The notes under the pieces were generated by a model that was given only the letters and a program-made list of their open reading frames with translations, was not told the origin of the DNA and did not search any database. A program made the translations under genes and the position numbers. From contig JBCBAC010000038.1 in assembly GCA_038532735.1 (NCBI GenBank), forward strand, positions 1 to 8,916: a DNA stretch of 8,916 nucleotides, in the 5' to 3' direction. The first letter of the stretch is position 1. Every line of letters begins with the position of its first letter. The stretch is from JAHTBL01 sp038532735 (GTDB lineage: Bacteria > Pseudomonadota > Alphaproteobacteria > Rhodobacterales > Rhodobacteraceae). This document shows positions 1 to 5,784 of the stretch, in pieces.

Positions 1-87
1 GCCTCGCCCGCCACGGGTCTGGCCAGCCAGCACAAAGCACAACAAGCAGCGCTCGTGAATGACGCGCTGACCATGGAAGGGAAATAA
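1..87 (+). CDS. sucA: 2-oxoglutarate dehydrogenase E1 component, C-terminal end (partial)
   Basis: Only the last 28 codons lie in the window, in frame from base 1 to a TAA at 85-87. The translated tail (ASPATGLASQHKAQQAALVN, then DALTMEGK) matches the C-terminus I recall for E1 of 2-oxoglutarate dehydrogenase, the thiamine-diphosphate enzyme that decarboxylates 2-oxoglutarate and passes the succinyl group to lipoyl-E2. The stop lies only 3 bases before the odhB ATG, and the odhB ribosome binding site (GGAAGGGA, 75-82) is inside this coding tail, so the two genes are surely co-transcribed and probably translationally coupled. Identity rests on this tail plus the downstream E2 gene; the catalytic region is outside the window. 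Confidence 0.88.
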   Translation, partial: ASPATGLASQHKAQQAALVNDALTMEGK

Positions 88-90
88 GCC

Positions 91-1596
91 ATGTCCACCG
101 AAGTCCGCGTGCCCACACTGGGCGAAAGCGTCACCGAAGCCACTGTCGCGACCTGGTTCAAGAAGCCCGGCGATACCGTGTCCGTCGATGAGATGCTCTG
201 CGAGCTGGAAACCGACAAGGTCACGGTGGAGGTTCCCTCCCCCGCCGCTGGCACCCTGTCTGAAATCGTCGCCGCCGAAGGCGAGACCGTGGGCGTTGAC
301 GCGCTGCTGGCCTCCATCTCCGAAGGCGCAAGCGCGGATGCATCCCCCGCCCCGGCCGCAGAGCCGGGACCTCAAGCCAAGGCCGACGCCTCCAAAGGCG
401 GCGACGCGGTTGACGTGATGGTCCCCACCCTTGGCGAAAGCGTGACGGAGGCGACCGTCTCCACATGGTTCAAAGCCGTGGGCGACAGCGTCGCGCAAGA
501 CGAAATGCTCTGCGAGCTGGAAACCGACAAGGTCAGCGTGGAGGTCCCCGCCCCCGCCGCCGGTGTCCTCACGGAAATCACCGCCGCCGAAGGCACAACC
601 GTCGATGCCTCCGCCAAGCTGGGCGTGATCTCTGGCTCTGGTGCCGCTGCCGCAGCGGCCCCCGCCGCCGCAGCCCCCGCGCCTGCAGCCGCGCCCGCCA
701 ATGGCAAAGACGTCGAAGACGCGCCATCTGCCAAGAAATTGATGGCCGAAAAAGGCCTAAGCGCCGATCAGGTCACAGGCACCGGTCGCGATGGCCGCGT
801 CATGAAGGAAGACGTCCTGAACGCGCTCTCCGCCCCCAAGGCCGAAGCGCCTGCGCCCGCGTCGATTCCGCGCGGCCCGGTCTCTGCCGATGATGCCTCC
901 CGCGAAGAGCGCGTGAAGATGACCCGCCTGCGCCAGACCATCGCCAAGCGCCTGAAAGACAGCCAGAACACCGCCGCGATGCTCACCACCTATAACGAGG
1001 TCGACATGACCGAGGTGATGGCGCTCCGCAATGAATACAAGGACATGTTCCTCAAGAAGCACGGTGTGAAACTGGGCTTCATGTCCTTCTTCACCAAGGC
1101 CTGCTGCCACGCGCTGAAAGAGGTCCCCGAGGTCAACGCCGAAATCGACGGCACCGACATCGTCTACAAGAACTTTGTCCATATGGGCATCGCCGCCGGC
1201 ACGCCCACCGGCCTCGTCGTCCCCGTGATCCGCGACGCCGACGCGATGAGCTTCGCCGATATCGAAAAAGCCATCGGTGAGAAAGGCAAACGCGCCCGCG
1301 ACGGCAAACTGTCGATGGCCGAAATGCAGGGCGGCACGTTCACCATCTCGAACGGAGGCGTCTACGGCTCCCTGATGTCCTCGCCCATCCTGAACCCTCC
1401 GCAATCGGGGATTTTGGGCATGCACAAAATCCAAGACCGCCCGATGGTCGTGGGTGGAGAAATCAAAATCCGCCCGATGATGTATCTGGCGCTAAGCTAC
1501 GACCACCGGATCGTGGACGGCAAAGGGGCGGTGACGTTCTTGGTGCGGGTTAAGGAAGCGCTCGAGGATCCGCGTCGCTTGTTGATGGATCTGTAA
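91..1596 (+). CDS. odhB: Dihydrolipoyllysine-residue succinyltransferase, E2 of the 2-oxoglutarate dehydrogenase complex, two lipoyl domains
   Basis: This is the E2 core of the 2-oxoglutarate dehydrogenase complex, a cytoplasmic TCA-cycle enzyme that moves succinyl groups from E1 to CoA through swinging lipoyl arms. The 501 residues show, in order: lipoyl domain 1 (about 1-76, lipoylated Lys43 in ETDKVTVEV), an Ala/Pro linker, lipoyl domain 2 (about 107-180, Lys147 in ETDKVSVEV), a second Ala/Pro linker, a peripheral-subunit binding domain (about 210-246, APSAKKLMAEKG), and the acyltransferase domain from about 271. The active-site motif DHRIVDG occupies 471-477 with His472 and Asp476. Enterobacterial SucB has one lipoyl domain and about 405 residues; the second domain explains the extra length and, from memory, is usual in Rhodobacterales. 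The ATG at 91 has GGAAGGGA at 75-82. Next to sucA and upstream of lpdA, 2-oxoglutarate specificity is far likelier than pyruvate. The alternative symbol is sucB. Confidence 0.97.
   Translation: MSTEVRVPTLGESVTEATVATWFKKPGDTVSVDEMLCELETDKVTVEVPSPAAGTLSEIVAAEGETVGVDALLASISEGASADASPAPAAEPGPQAKADASKGGDAVDVMVPTLGESVTEATVSTWFKAVGDSVAQDEMLCELETDKVSVEVPAPAAGVLTEITAAEGTTVDASAKLGVISGSGAAAAAAPAAAAPAPAAAPANGKDVEDAPSAKKLMAEKGLSADQVTGTGRDGRVMKEDVLNALSAPKAEAPAPASIPRGPVSADDASREERVKMTRLRQTIAKRLKDSQNTAAMLTTYNEVDMTEVMALRNEYKDMFLKKHGVKLGFMSFFTKACCHALKEVPEVNAEIDGTDIVYKNFVHMGIAAGTPTGLVVPVIRDADAMSFADIEKAIGEKGKRARDGKLSMAEMQGGTFTISNGGVYGSLMSSPILNPPQSGILGMHKIQDRPMVVGGEIKIRPMMYLALSYDHRIVDGKGAVTFLVRVKEALEDPRRLLMDL
193..535 (+). 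repeat. Internal direct repeat encoding the two lipoyl-lysine loops (identical 31-bp copies at 193-223 and 505-535)
   Basis: Bases 193-223 and 505-535 are identical over 31 nt, including synonymous positions, and encode MLCELETDKV plus the next base around each lipoylated lysine. The copies are 312 bp (104 codons) apart, so recombination between them would remove or add exactly one lipoyl domain in frame. Flanking parts of the two domains are similar but not identical (for example GGCGAAAGCGT at the start of each). Confidence 0.9.
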
Positions 1597-1628
1597 ACAA
1601 GCGTTGGGCTAGAAGTCAGGCTTTGTGG

Positions 1629-1649
1629 GGGCGGGTTTCCAACCCGCCC
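1629..1649. terminator. Perfect 9-bp hairpin after odhB, terminator-like without a T tract
   Basis: GGGCGGGTT (1629-1637) and AACCCGCCC (1641-1649) form a perfect 9-bp stem around a TCC loop, 33 bases after the odhB stop. No run of T follows (next bases are TCAATTC), so it is not a textbook intrinsic terminator on the + strand. It could slow or partly end transcription, protect the 3' end of sucA-odhB mRNA, or be a copy of a dispersed GC-rich repeat. It also sits at the boundary between GC-rich odhB and the AT-rich next gene. Confidence 0.5.
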
Positions 1650-1718
1650 TCAATTCAAGACAGAGCTTTTTCGCAAAACCGATCGCAGTTCATCCAAGTT
1701 TCTATTTGAAAGAAGCGT

Positions 1719-2234
1719 ATGACACTAAGAATACATATCGACGGGAGGTGGGATGCGGCCGATTTCGCTGACTTCTTTCGGTCACTGGATGAGTTACATT
1801 CGTTTTATAGCATACTTTCTCAAAGAAGCATTTTCTTGGATCAGGTCTATGCTGATGCGTCCTTTTTTTCACGTCGCTCGACTGACTACTCTTTGACCAT
1901 CAACAAAGTCCAATTCGCATCTCCTGGCTCAACTGATCTTGCTGGTGTTGCAGCCGCTCTGAGAGAGATGCGGGAATTCATCCAATTCGTGATAACAAAG
2001 TGGATGGAGCGACCTGATCGCAAACTGGAACGTGACAAAAAAGAAGTCGAAATCGCTTTGCTCAAAGTTAATCTGCTTAAAGAACTTCAGTCAGTTTCAA
2101 ACGATAGCCAAGCCTCGATACCAAGTGGTGCTCTAGAAATGATGCATCTTAAGGATAAACGGCTCCCAAACATAGACGGACTGATCGAAGCGATTGTTGA
2201 AGATCGGATCACTAGCGTCGAAGAGTTGGATTGA
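1719..2234 (+). CDS. Uncharacterised 171-residue soluble protein, AT-rich, probably acquired
   Basis: I do not recognise a named family. The protein is soluble-looking, with no signal peptide or membrane segment. It opens with a short strand and aromatic-acidic helix (IHIDGRWDAADFADFFRSLD, about 5-24), has a central SPGSTDLAGV motif (about 68-77), then a long charged helix with coiled-coil character (about 80-125), and ends in a short acidic tail (IDGLIEAIVEDRITSVEELD). From memory this order (I.I.G.W.A.DF, then ASPG..DL.G, then a charged helix, then a C-terminal I.SVE) recurs in unnamed proteins of varied bacteria, but I cannot assign a function. Its bases are far richer in A/T than its neighbours and its codons are unlike theirs (many TTT, TCT, CTT, AAA). 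It separates odhB from the next genes. The start at 1719 has a purine-rich GAAAGAAG just upstream. It ends 6 bases before the next ATG. Confidence 0.75.
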   Translation: MTLRIHIDGRWDAADFADFFRSLDELHSFYSILSQRSIFLDQVYADASFFSRRSTDYSLTINKVQFASPGSTDLAGVAAALREMREFIQFVITKWMERPDRKLERDKKEVEIALLKVNLLKELQSVSNDSQASIPSGALEMMHLKDKRLPNIDGLIEAIVEDRITSVEELD

Positions 2235-2240
2235 GATCAA

Positions 2241-2588
2241 ATGACCGTCGCCCTCACAGCCCTCCGCTACATGCTGATCGTTTCGGTCGTCGGCCTCGTC
2301 ATGGCCGCCGTGCTGCGCTTTGTGATGCCCGACGCCGCTACCAACGGACAACTCATCACCGCCGCCATTGACCTTGCGATCCTGCTGGCCCTCCGCGTCG
2401 GCCTCAAATCCGCCAACCCCCTGATGGGCGGCCTCTTCGCGCTCTTCTGCCTTGCGATGATCGCCTCCGCGCTCACCGCCCCGCAGAACATGGCTTCCCT
2501 CGCCACCTACCTCAACGCACTCCTCGCCTGCGTCGGCCTCTGGGGCATCGCCAAATGGTTCCGCCACGAACGGGTGCAGGTCAAATGA
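2241..2588 (+). CDS. Small four-helix inner-membrane protein, unknown function
   Basis: This is a 115-residue, very hydrophobic protein with four likely membrane helices (about 9-29, 38-55, 61-80, 86-106) and a basic C-terminal tail (KWFRHERVQVK). I see no catalytic motif and cannot name a family. Base composition returns sharply to the GC-rich style of odhB, so it belongs to the resident locus, unlike the gene just before it. Its TGA stop (2586-2588) overlaps the ATG of the following MAPEG gene (2585-2587) in an ATGA junction, showing translational coupling. The ATG at 2241 has only a weak purine-rich sequence upstream; an in-frame ATG at 2271 would cut the first helix and is less likely. 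A function tied to its MAPEG partner is inferred from coupling only. Confidence 0.75.
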   Translation: MTVALTALRYMLIVSVVGLVMAAVLRFVMPDAATNGQLITAAIDLAILLALRVGLKSANPLMGGLFALFCLAMIASALTAPQNMASLATYLNALLACVGLWGIAKWFRHERVQVK

Positions 2589-2995
2589 CGCCCGAACTGA
2601 CCGTCCTCGCCCTCGCGGGCCTCCTGCAGATGGTGCAATTCGTCCTAATGGCCGTGCCCGCCAATCTTGAACTGGGCGTCGGCAAAACCATGTCGCCCCG
2701 CGATGCCGACCGGATGAAAAAACCGATGGTCGAGCAGCTCAGCACCCGCACCGCCCGCCTGCACCGTGCGCTCAGCAATCATTTCGAGGCGCTGATCCTC
2801 TTTACCCTCGCTGTGATCGTCGTGACCCTCTCAGACAGCGGCACCGGCTTCACCGCCGCCTGCGCCTGGACCTATCTCGCCGCCCGCATCCTCTACATCC
2901 CGGCCTATGCCTTTGGATGGGTGCCGTGGCGTTCCGTCTTCTTCGCCGTTGGCTGGCTCGCCAGCGGAGCGATGATCGTGGCGGCGCTGATATGA
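2585..2995 (+). CDS. MAPEG-family membrane protein
   Basis: The 136-residue protein fits the MAPEG superfamily (membrane-associated proteins in eicosanoid and glutathione metabolism), whose best-known members are microsomal glutathione transferases and leukotriene synthases. Four membrane helices are visible (about 4-24, 66-83, 88-108, 115-135). The family signature RAxxNxxE is present as RALSNHFE (61-68), followed by AARILYIPAY (about 99-108), which resembles the conserved helix-3 region. Bacterial members are common, and most have no proven substrate; thiol-dependent detoxification is only a family guess. I chose the ATG at 2585, in an ATGA overlap with the upstream stop, over an in-frame GTG start at 2555 that would add ten non-family residues. 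The gene ends 90 bases before lpdA. Confidence 0.85.
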   Translation: MTPELTVLALAGLLQMVQFVLMAVPANLELGVGKTMSPRDADRMKKPMVEQLSTRTARLHRALSNHFEALILFTLAVIVVTLSDSGTGFTAACAWTYLAARILYIPAYAFGWVPWRSVFFAVGWLASGAMIVAALI

Positions 2996-2999
2996 TCCG

Positions 3000-3065
3000 C
3001 ATGCCGATACATATCCAATACATATCGGATCTGCATCCAACCCGTATCCAAACCATACGCCAAAT
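3000..3065 (+). repeat. Six degenerate 11-bp tandem repeats before lpdA
   Basis: Cut every 11 bases from 3000, the tract reads CATGCCGATAC, ATATCCAATAC, ATATCGGATCT, GCATCCAACCC, GTATCCAAACC and ATACGCCAAAT. The consensus is about RTATCCAAYMC, best kept at units starting at 3011, 3022, 3033 and 3044. The period is close to one DNA helical turn, so repeated bases face the same side. It fills nearly all the gap between the MAPEG stop (2995) and the lpdA ribosome binding site (AGGAGA, 3075-3080). An overlapping imperfect inverted repeat pairs CCGATA (3004-3009) with TATCGG (3023-3028). It may be a phased protein-binding or promoter region for lpdA, or a decayed minisatellite. Confidence 0.6.
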
Positions 3066-3085
3066 TCCGACCCCAGGAGACCCAA

Positions 3086-4474
3086 ATGGCCAACTATGAC
3101 GTCATCGTAATCGGCAGCGGCCCCGGCGGCTATGTCTGCGCCATCCGCTGCGCCCAACTGGGCCTCAAAACCGCTTGTGTGGAAGGCCGCGAGACGCTTG
3201 GCGGCACCTGCCTGAACATCGGCTGCATCCCCTCCAAGGCGCTGCTGCATTCGTCGCACATGCTGCACGAAGCCGAGCATAACTTCGCCAAGATGGGCCT
3301 GAAGGGCAAAAGCCCCTCCGTCGACTGGAAACAAATGCTCACCTACAAGGACGAGGTGATCGAGCAGAACACCAAGGGCATCGAATTTCTCTTTAAAAAG
3401 AACAAGATCGACTGGCTGAAGGGCTGGGGCTCGATCCCTGAGGCCGGCAAGGTCAAGGTCGGCGACGAGGTCCATGAGGCAAAGCATATCGTCATTGCGA
3501 CAGGCTCCGAGCCGTCCTCACTTCCGGGGATCGAGATCGACGAAAAGGTCGTTGTCACCTCCACCGGCGCGCTTGAGCTTGGCAAGATCCCTAAGAAAAT
3601 GGTCGTGATCGGCGCAGGCGTGATCGGGCTGGAACTGGGCTCCGTCTACGCCCGTCTCGGAACCGAAGTGCAGGTCGTCGAATTCCTCGACGCTATCACC
3701 CCCGGCATGGACGCCGAAGTGCAGCGCACCTTCCAGAAACTGCTGACCAAACAAGGTCTTAGCTTCACCCTCGGCGCCGCCGTCCAATCGGTCGAAGCCA
3801 CCAAAACCAAGGCCAAAGTCACCTACAAACTCCGCAAGGATGATAGCGAGCACACCATCGACGCCGACACCGTTCTCGTCTCCACAGGCCGCAAACCCTA
3901 CACCGACGGCCTCGGCCTCGACGCCCTCGGCGTGGCCATGACCGAACGCGGTCAGGTCAAAACCGACGCCCAGTGGAGCACCAATGTCAAAGGCATCTAC
4001 GCCATCGGCGATGCCATTGAAGGCCCAATGCTGGCCCACAAAGCCGAAGACGAAGGCATGGCCGTGGCAGAGGCCATCGCGGGTCAGCACGGCCACGTGA
4101 ACTACGGCGTCATCCCCGGTGTGATCTACACCCACCCCGAGGTCGCAAGCGTCGGCGAAACCGAAGAAACCCTGAAAGAACAAGGGCGTGCCTATAAGGT
4201 CGGCAAGTTCTCCTTCATGGGCAATGGCCGCGCGAAAGCCAATTTCGCCGCCGATGGTTTCGTCAAAATCCTCGCCGACAAAACCACCGACCGCATCTTG
4301 GGCGCGCACATCATCGGCCCAATGGCAGGGGATCTCCTGCACGAAATCTGCGTCGCGATGGAATTCGGTGCCGCCGCCGAAGACCTCGCCCGCACCTGCC
4401 ACGCGCACCCGACCTATTCGGAAGCCGTGCGCGAAGCCGCCCTCGCCTGCGGTGACGGCCCAATCCACAGCTAA
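3086..4474 (+). CDS. lpdA: Dihydrolipoyl dehydrogenase, E3 of 2-oxoacid dehydrogenase complexes
   Basis: This cytoplasmic flavoprotein reoxidises dihydrolipoyl groups on E2 and reduces NAD+. The 462 residues have the expected family length and motifs: the FAD-binding GSGPGG (10-15), the redox-active disulfide Cys42-Cys47 in GGTCLNIGCIPSK, the NAD-binding GAGVIG (176-181), the second FAD contact at IYAIGDAIEG, and the C-terminal dimer-interface catalytic pair His441-Glu446 in HAHPTYSE. The ATG at 3086 has AGGAGA at 3075-3080. It closes the odh locus and is followed by a strong terminator. Because 90 bases of repeat-rich DNA precede it, it may have its own promoter as well as readthrough from sucA-odhB. 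E3 can be shared by 2-oxoglutarate, pyruvate and branched-chain complexes; location argues that 2-oxoglutarate dehydrogenase is a main client. Confidence 0.97.
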   Translation: MANYDVIVIGSGPGGYVCAIRCAQLGLKTACVEGRETLGGTCLNIGCIPSKALLHSSHMLHEAEHNFAKMGLKGKSPSVDWKQMLTYKDEVIEQNTKGIEFLFKKNKIDWLKGWGSIPEAGKVKVGDEVHEAKHIVIATGSEPSSLPGIEIDEKVVVTSTGALELGKIPKKMVVIGAGVIGLELGSVYARLGTEVQVVEFLDAITPGMDAEVQRTFQKLLTKQGLSFTLGAAVQSVEATKTKAKVTYKLRKDDSEHTIDADTVLVSTGRKPYTDGLGLDALGVAMTERGQVKTDAQWSTNVKGIYAIGDAIEGPMLAHKAEDEGMAVAEAIAGQHGHVNYGVIPGVIYTHPEVASVGETEETLKEQGRAYKVGKFSFMGNGRAKANFAADGFVKILADKTTDRILGAHIIGPMAGDLLHEICVAMEFGAAAEDLARTCHAHPTYSEAVREAALACGDGPIHS

Positions 4475-4498
4475 GCGCGAACTGCTTCAAGACATCTC

Positions 4499-4532
4499 AA
4501 AGCGGCGCTCACTCAATCAAGGCGCCGCTTTT
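4499..4532 (+). terminator. Intrinsic terminator of the odh-lpdA locus
   Basis: AAAGCGGCGC (4499-4508) and GCGCCGCTTT (4522-4531) form a perfect 10-bp stem around a 13-nt loop, ending in a short T run (TTTT, 4529-4532), 25 bases after the lpdA stop. It lies between converging genes and can also form on the - strand, where its T tract is only three bases, so it may serve weakly as terminator for the lipoprotein gene too. Confidence 0.85.
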
Positions 4533-4563
4533 CAATGCCAAGGTCAAAGCGACCACCATACCC

Positions 4564-4926
4564 CTACCTGCGAAACTCAATGCCGCAATCGCGCTGAATA
4601 CTCGCCTTCTCAATCGCTTCCAGCTCGCCCTTCAACCGCGCCAGTTCCGCGGCATTGGTCTTGTTGCCCCCAATGAAAAACGCAGCGGGCCAAAACAGAA
4701 CAATCGCAGCTCCTGTGGCAATCGCATCGCTTTGAGCCTGCTTATCCTGCACGCCCGCCAATTCCGCAGCCCGGCTGCTGATCCGCCCAGCCTCAGCTGC
4801 CAGTTGGCGGCAATTGTAAGGCTCATATTCAAGGGTCGAGACATAGGTCGCCCCGATCTTATCGCTTTTTTGCGCGCACCCCATCAAGACGCTCATCAGC
4901 GCCACGCTCAATACCAGAATTCTCAC
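4564..4926 (-). CDS. Small predicted lipoprotein, unknown function
   Basis: The 120-residue product starts with a short signal peptide and a lipobox ending LMGC, so Cys17 is the likely lipidated residue and the mature protein should be anchored in the envelope. It continues with a YVSTLEYEPYNC stretch, a helical Ala/Glu-rich segment (about 40-65), a hydrophobic segment (IATGAAIVLFWPAAFFIGG, about 69-87), and a charged helix. Cys39 and Cys114 could form a disulfide. I recall very similar small proteins in many Rhodobacterales genomes, without a known function. The start codon is GTG (4926-4924 on the - strand) with AAGGA about six bases upstream; nearby ATG and TTG codons are out of frame. Bases 4927-5036 upstream hold no further gene I can support; a promoter is expected there but none is convincing. 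Confidence 0.8.
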   Translation of the reverse strand: MRILVLSVALMSVLMGCAQKSDKIGATYVSTLEYEPYNCRQLAAEAGRISSRAAELAGVQDKQAQSDAIATGAAIVLFWPAAFFIGGNKTNAAELARLKGELEAIEKASIQRDCGIEFRR

Positions 4927-5036
4927 ACAACATCCTTTCCAAGTGCATTTGGATCGGACATCGCATACCGTCCTCTAAGCGGACCCTAACGGCGGCAAGC
5001 AAAATCCCGACAAGTCGAGCTATTAACCTTAACGCC

Positions 5037-5107
5037 CGCCGCCCCCTTCTTTTGTGCAAAAATACCTTTGGGGGTGAATGGCGAAGCCAGAGGGGGCGGC
5101 GCCCCCT
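5037..5107. repeat. GC-rich compound inverted repeat at the 3' end of the GntR gene
   Basis: Read on the - strand, a hairpin AGGGGGC-GCC-GCCCCCT (5107-5091) overlaps the regulator's TAG stop. It is followed by a mini-hairpin TGGC-TTC-GCCA (5089-5079), the string CCCCCAAAGGTATTTTTGC (5074-5056), and the imperfect palindrome TTTTGCACAAAA. A longer pairing is possible: CGCCGCCCCCT (5037-5047) is an exact 11-bp inverted copy of AGGGGGCGGCG (5091-5101), so the local hairpin and the long stem compete. I recall strings of this type (CCCCC, AGGTATTTTTGC, AAAAGAAG) after genes in Rhodobacterales genomes, so it is probably a dispersed REP-like element acting at mRNA 3' ends. That family match is memory, not a search. 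Confidence 0.6.
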
Positions 5108-5753
5108 ACCCGGCCAGCATTTTCAGCCCTGCCGTTACATCCGTACGCACCGCCAAACGCAAACCCGGCTCATCGCCCGCCTTCAGCGCGGCAATAATCA
5201 ACCTATGATGCATGGGCGGCTCTGTCCGCCGCAATTTACCATAAAGCGCGCGCATCGTCGGGCCCAATTGCAGCCAGATCGTCTCTGCCGTGGCCAGCAT
5301 CGCAGGTGCTTGGGCGCGCAGATAAAGCGTCCTGTGAAACTCCAGATTGGTGCGAATATAGCCCACCGCATCCCCACGCGCGATCACGGTGCCAATCGCA
5401 CCGTTGATCGTCTCCAGCCGCTCGATCAGCGCCATATGCGCCCGCGGCAAGGCGCGGCTCGACAGTTCCGGCTCGATGAGCGCGCGCAAGGCGGCCAATT
5501 CCTCGATCCGCTCGTTGCTCAACTCTGGCGTCGACACCCGGCCTGAGGAGGACAGCGACAACGCCCCTTCCGCCACCAACCGCCGTGCCGCCTCGCGCGC
5601 AGGTGTCATCGACACGCCGTATTCCTTACCGATCCCGCGCAAGGTCATCGCCTGACCGGGCAAAACCTCTCCATGCATGATCTTGGTGCGCAAAGACCGG
5701 TACACCCGGTCATGGGATGCCGTCGTGGGTTCGGAGCGGGCTTGGATCAACAT
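5106..5753 (-). CDS. GntR-family transcriptional regulator, FadR/FCD subfamily
   Basis: This 215-residue DNA-binding protein has a winged helix-turn-helix at about 14-75, with recognition region IGKEYGVSMTPAREAARRLV (41-60), and an all-helical FCD ligand-binding domain at about 82-208. FCD regulators usually bind small organic acids, often with a metal held by Asp and His. Here Asn136 and His140 (NLEFH) and His183 can be matched, but the usual final His of the C-terminal helix appears as RTD (203-205), so the metal site may be altered. The ligand is unknown, and no catabolic operon is adjacent. A perfect TGTGATCACA palindrome lies 8 bases upstream of the start codon, which suggests autorepression. 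The start is odd: GAAGG directly abuts the ATG, an in-frame TGA lies two codons upstream, and the TTG at codon 2 is the only close alternative. The metallopeptidase gene ends 31 bases upstream on the same strand. Confidence 0.92.
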   Translation of the reverse strand: MLIQARSEPTTASHDRVYRSLRTKIMHGEVLPGQAMTLRGIGKEYGVSMTPAREAARRLVAEGALSLSSSGRVSTPELSNERIEELAALRALIEPELSSRALPRAHMALIERLETINGAIGTVIARGDAVGYIRTNLEFHRTLYLRAQAPAMLATAETIWLQLGPTMRALYGKLRRTEPPMHHRLIIAALKAGDEPGLRLAVRTDVTAGLKMLAG

Positions 5754-5761
5754 CCTTCAAA

Positions 5762-5771
5762 TGTGATCACA
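5762..5771. promoter_or_regulatory. Perfect palindrome TGTGATCACA, likely GntR autoregulatory operator
   Basis: TGTGATCACA is a perfect 10-bp palindrome in the 31-bp gap between the metallopeptidase stop (5785) and the regulator start (5753), next to its GAAGG. Operators of FadR/FCD-type GntR proteins are typically short GT..AC palindromes, and this fits. It is not a CRP site: the TGTGA and TCACA half-sites directly abut, without the six-base spacer. Binding is inferred from position and symmetry. Confidence 0.6.
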
Positions 5772-5784
5772 AATGCCAAGAAGG

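Noticed and set aside
757..1434. A 225-codon open frame antisense to odhB
   Set aside because: Same artefact of GC-rich third positions; the + strand encodes the conserved E2 catalytic domain throughout.
2555..2584. An upstream GTG start for the MAPEG gene
   Set aside because: It adds ten residues inside the upstream coding region; the ATGA overlap at 2585 is a standard coupled start and fits the family N-terminus.
3000..3065. A CRISPR-like array
   Set aside because: Units are only 11 bp, degenerate and contiguous, with no unique spacers and no cas genes nearby.
3518..4468. A 316-codon open frame on the - strand across lpdA
   Set aside because: It lies fully antisense to a textbook lpdA with all motifs; its Gly/Asp/Val/His-rich, repetitive composition is the usual mirror of GC-rich codon use, and it has no family resemblance.
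4188..4676. A 162-codon + strand frame overlapping the lpdA end and terminator
   Set aside because: It is a shifted frame of lpdA continuing through an intrinsic terminator and antisense to the lipoprotein gene; its composition is not protein-like.
5052..5655. Plus-strand open frames opposite the GntR regulator
   Set aside because: Arg/Gln/Pro-rich shadows of a well-supported - strand gene with a clear helix-turn-helix and FCD domain.
5762..5771. A CRP/FNR-like site (TGTGA...TCACA)
   Set aside because: The half-sites touch each other without the six-base spacer required for CRP, so a GntR operator is the better reading.
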